In this document: positions 61,501 to 64,000 of the stretch, piece by piece
Layout of the letters: every line of letters starts with the position of its first letter
Position numbering within the stretch: the stretch's first letter is position 1
DNA from: Orthonyx spaldingii
Taxonomy: Eukaryota > Chordata > Aves > Passeriformes > Orthonychidae
Assembly (NCBI GenBank): GCA_013397795.1
Contig: VZTJ01002478.1
Location: 3,053,370-3,117,369 of the forward strand
Length of the DNA: 64,000 nt
Reading direction: 5' to 3'
The notes under the pieces: model-generated
Database searches by the model: none
Told to the model about the DNA's origin: nothing
The model's input: only the letters and a program-made list of their open reading frames with translations
Position numbers and translations under genes: made by a program

Positions 61501-64000
61501 CAGAGGGATTGAAGAACAGATTCCAGCTTTGCAGCTGGCAAAAAATAAACTCTGTGTCTCACTAGCCATATAATGAATGATGATGATTATAAGTTAGAAA
61601 GTGTAATATATCACCATTGTCATACATCACCATGAAGGCAGATTGCTGAGTTTAAAAAGAAACAAGATAGTGCCAACAACCTATCATACTGGAGTAAGCA
61701 TATCATAAAGGAACTGAACTTTGGTTTACATAGTCTTAAAGATAATTCCTTAGCAATTTCACTTGCTTTTCATTCCTAATCTCTTCCTTGTTCTAAGCAC
61801 CTTAATAACTCTCATTGAAACCAGCAACAGAATTGTCACTAGTCATTTTCACATGTTGAAATACAACTGCAAATATACAGTCCCAAAAGAAACTAGGAAT
61901 GTCATTTACAAGCACCTTAAATGGCTGTAAATGCCTGTTCTGTTCAAGTACAACACTGAAAAGCAATCAGTACTGTTTTTCAAAAAAGGCTGCAAAAATG
62001 ATACCACTTTTGAAGAAAAATTGAGTCTAGGTTCCTCTTTTGGTTCTCCTAGCCATATACTCTCTCCATTATTTCTGCTGTTGTTTGCTTGTTCTCTGTG
62101 GCCTCTTGAATTTTCCCTTTTTTTTTTTGCTATGCAGTTGTTTAGGTAGAACAAAGATTCATTCTGCCTAGCAGAGCTCACAGCCTGAGCTAGCAGACCT
62201 TTCAGGGTAGTCTAAATGCACTTTTGGGTTAAAGAACTTATTTTCTACTTCATATATAAACTTTCTGATCAGGGTAATTACAAAAATGAGTTACAATGAC
62301 TTAGAGCTTTAGCAAAATTAAAATGGAGACCTACTGCAGTACACTGATGAAATCACTACTCCCTATGTGTTGAGTATAGCATGATGGCAACTCAACTACT
62401 ACAGTCTTTCATAGCTTTGGTGCCTTTTTCCCTTCAATTCCTATATACAGCAGTTCAAGCAAAAGCCAACAGGACACTCCCACACTGTACAGACACATAA
62501 GTGAACTCCAGACTGAAAAGTCTGAAATACATTAAAATTATGCACTCTATTTGCTCTTCAGATCACCTTTTCTTTTTATTTAGGTACTTCCTTATCCTGC
62601 TTCTGGATTTCATCCACAAAATTCACTGTAGGCACATTTGTTCCAGATGAATACTTCTTGCCCTTTAAATGGCACTCCGTGAAAAGTCAAGCAATAATTG
62701 TGATGTCAGGACTGCATCAAACAAGGGATAACACCCTGTCAATAAGGGTGTATTTTTGCAGCACATTTATTGAAGTACAGTAATATCACAGAATATGCTG
62801 AGTTGGAAGGGACACACAAGGATCATCAAGTCCAGCCCAAAGTTAATTTGCTTGTTACCAAGATACAAGGCTTTGTATATAGCATCAAAAAGTAGGTTAC
62901 TTCATCCTATGGCTAATATTTCATACCACCAGGCACCATGTTTATCTGTAACCAGGCAATTTAACTTCTCAATCCTAGTATAAAGTATAAGCGCAAGGTG
63001 CACATCTGAAGTTGAGGCACTTACCTGAACTGTTTTAACAGCTTCCTGGAATTTGCTGAGCAGAATACTCATTAATCATATTTGTGATTTGAGCATGAAG
63101 CAAAGATATGCAACACACCAAAGATTATATATGTACAGAATAAGTAAGAAAAAAATAATTTATATAAACAGCTAAGCCATCCAATCCGACAAACACTGTA
63201 GAGCTTCAGTTTCAACTAGATTTCAAATGAAGTGTAAAATCAGTGTTTAGCGATCATATAATTGTAAAAAATTCCACAAATGTTTCTAATTAAAAGTAAA
63301 CCATCTAGTTTTGTATTCTCTAATTAGTCACTAACTACATTATTTTTAGACTGGATTTACTAAGACAGTGGTATTAACTTCTTCTGCAGTAATTTTTTTA
63401 GTAGTAAAATTACTTGTGAAATAATGGAAAGAACTATATAAATAACAACAAACACCCAAATAGCTACATTAAAATGTCTATGATCCTGCATTCTGAATGC
63501 TTGAAAGCATTTAGGGTAAGTCCAGTTTCACTGTCATTCATATTCTTTTGGTAGTTTCTGTCATACAAAAGATAAAACCCAGAAGTTTATGTAAGTCAAA
63601 AGCAGTATAGGATAAAATCACAAAAAATATCATTTAATAAATAATAACAAATAGCTAAAATAATTTTGAATGAAACATTAAACAACAAAACCCACATATG
63701 GTTATTTTAAGAAAACTAGTAGGTGATGATACATTTCCTCTAGGATGAACTTTGATCTTACTATCAACAGAACACTATAAATTTTGTTACCTCTTTGCTT
63801 ACTTTGTGAAAATACTCTTGCCTTCGAAAGCCCCACCAATTCAAAGCTCAAATGCCTTCAGTAATTAACTCTAAATTATCTGATGTCCATCAGTCACTTT
63901 TTTCATCTTGCTTTGAGATATACCATCTTCAATACTTAAGTACAGAATTATTACCATAAAATCGCACATCATCTTGATTTTTTTAAACCTGACATAATCC
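55572..64000 (-). other. FAT1: Intron 3, partial (at least 8429 bp)
   Basis: Extends to the window edge. I looked on the minus strand for cadherin linkers (DXNDN), LDRE elements and a donor that would splice to exon 4, and found none, so exon 3 is probably upstream of the window. It contains a CR1 tail at 62783-62835 and A-rich tracts near 58188-58212. Confidence 0.7.
62783..62835 (-). mobile_element. CR1 LINE 3'-tail fragment
   Basis: The plus strand reads ATCACAGAATATGCTGAGTT, GGAAGGGACACACAAGGATC, ATCAAGTCCAGCCC, the reverse complement of an avian CR1 3' end, hence a minus-strand element. Similarity fades after about 50 bases. Confidence 0.8.

Noticed and set aside
1..64000. tRNA, rRNA, CRISPR arrays, operons or prokaryotic elements
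   Set aside because: None seen; the window is a vertebrate intron-exon locus.

Overview
The window is vertebrate genomic DNA, almost certainly from a bird. It is AT-rich with long introns, has standard GT/AG splice sites, and carries several CR1 LINE relics, the dominant avian retroposon, in at least three states of decay. I see no bacterial, viral or organellar gene and no second protein-coding gene.

Nearly everything belongs to one gene on the minus strand: FAT1 (FAT atypical cadherin 1). The 5' part of the gene lies beyond position 64000. Reading from high to low coordinates there are 24 coding exons. By comparison with human FAT1 (27 exons, recalled) they correspond to exons 4 to 27. All 23 junctions have compatible phases and no frameshift or internal stop was found. 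Together they encode about 3395 residues ending in the PDZ ligand TEV. If human-like numbering holds, these are residues about 1194 to 4588, so the bird protein has essentially the human length over this stretch.

Layout: 55572-64000, intron with no exon found; 52362-55571, exons 4-5 (cadherin repeats); 39153-51852, exons 6-9 with two large introns; 32655-36722, the giant exon 10 (4068 bp, about 13 cadherin repeats); 21999-32022, exons 11-18 (cadherin repeats); 17170-17971, exon 19 (last cadherin repeat and membrane-proximal region); 14796-16219, exons 20-22 (EGF and laminin G); 13853-14261, exons 23-24 (EGF); 13008-13639, exon 25 (calcium-binding EGF, transmembrane helix, start of the cytoplasmic tail); 12628-12765 and 6178-6803, exons 26-27 (rest of the tail); then a 3'UTR with two possible poly(A) regions near 5350 and 5112. 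Positions 1-5090 are downstream flank with CR1 fragments. One of these has the arrangement expected of a twin-priming 5' inversion.

The best lead is in the 5.8-kb intron between exons 26 and 27. A short stretch at 10501-10551 (or 10501-10560) is flanked by plausible splice sites, is a multiple of three, is open in the required phase and would insert a 17- or 20-residue peptide just before GYHWDTSDW. A second candidate at 12090/12117-12143 would either insert 9 residues or truncate the tail. Both need RNA evidence. I found no wholly new biological system.
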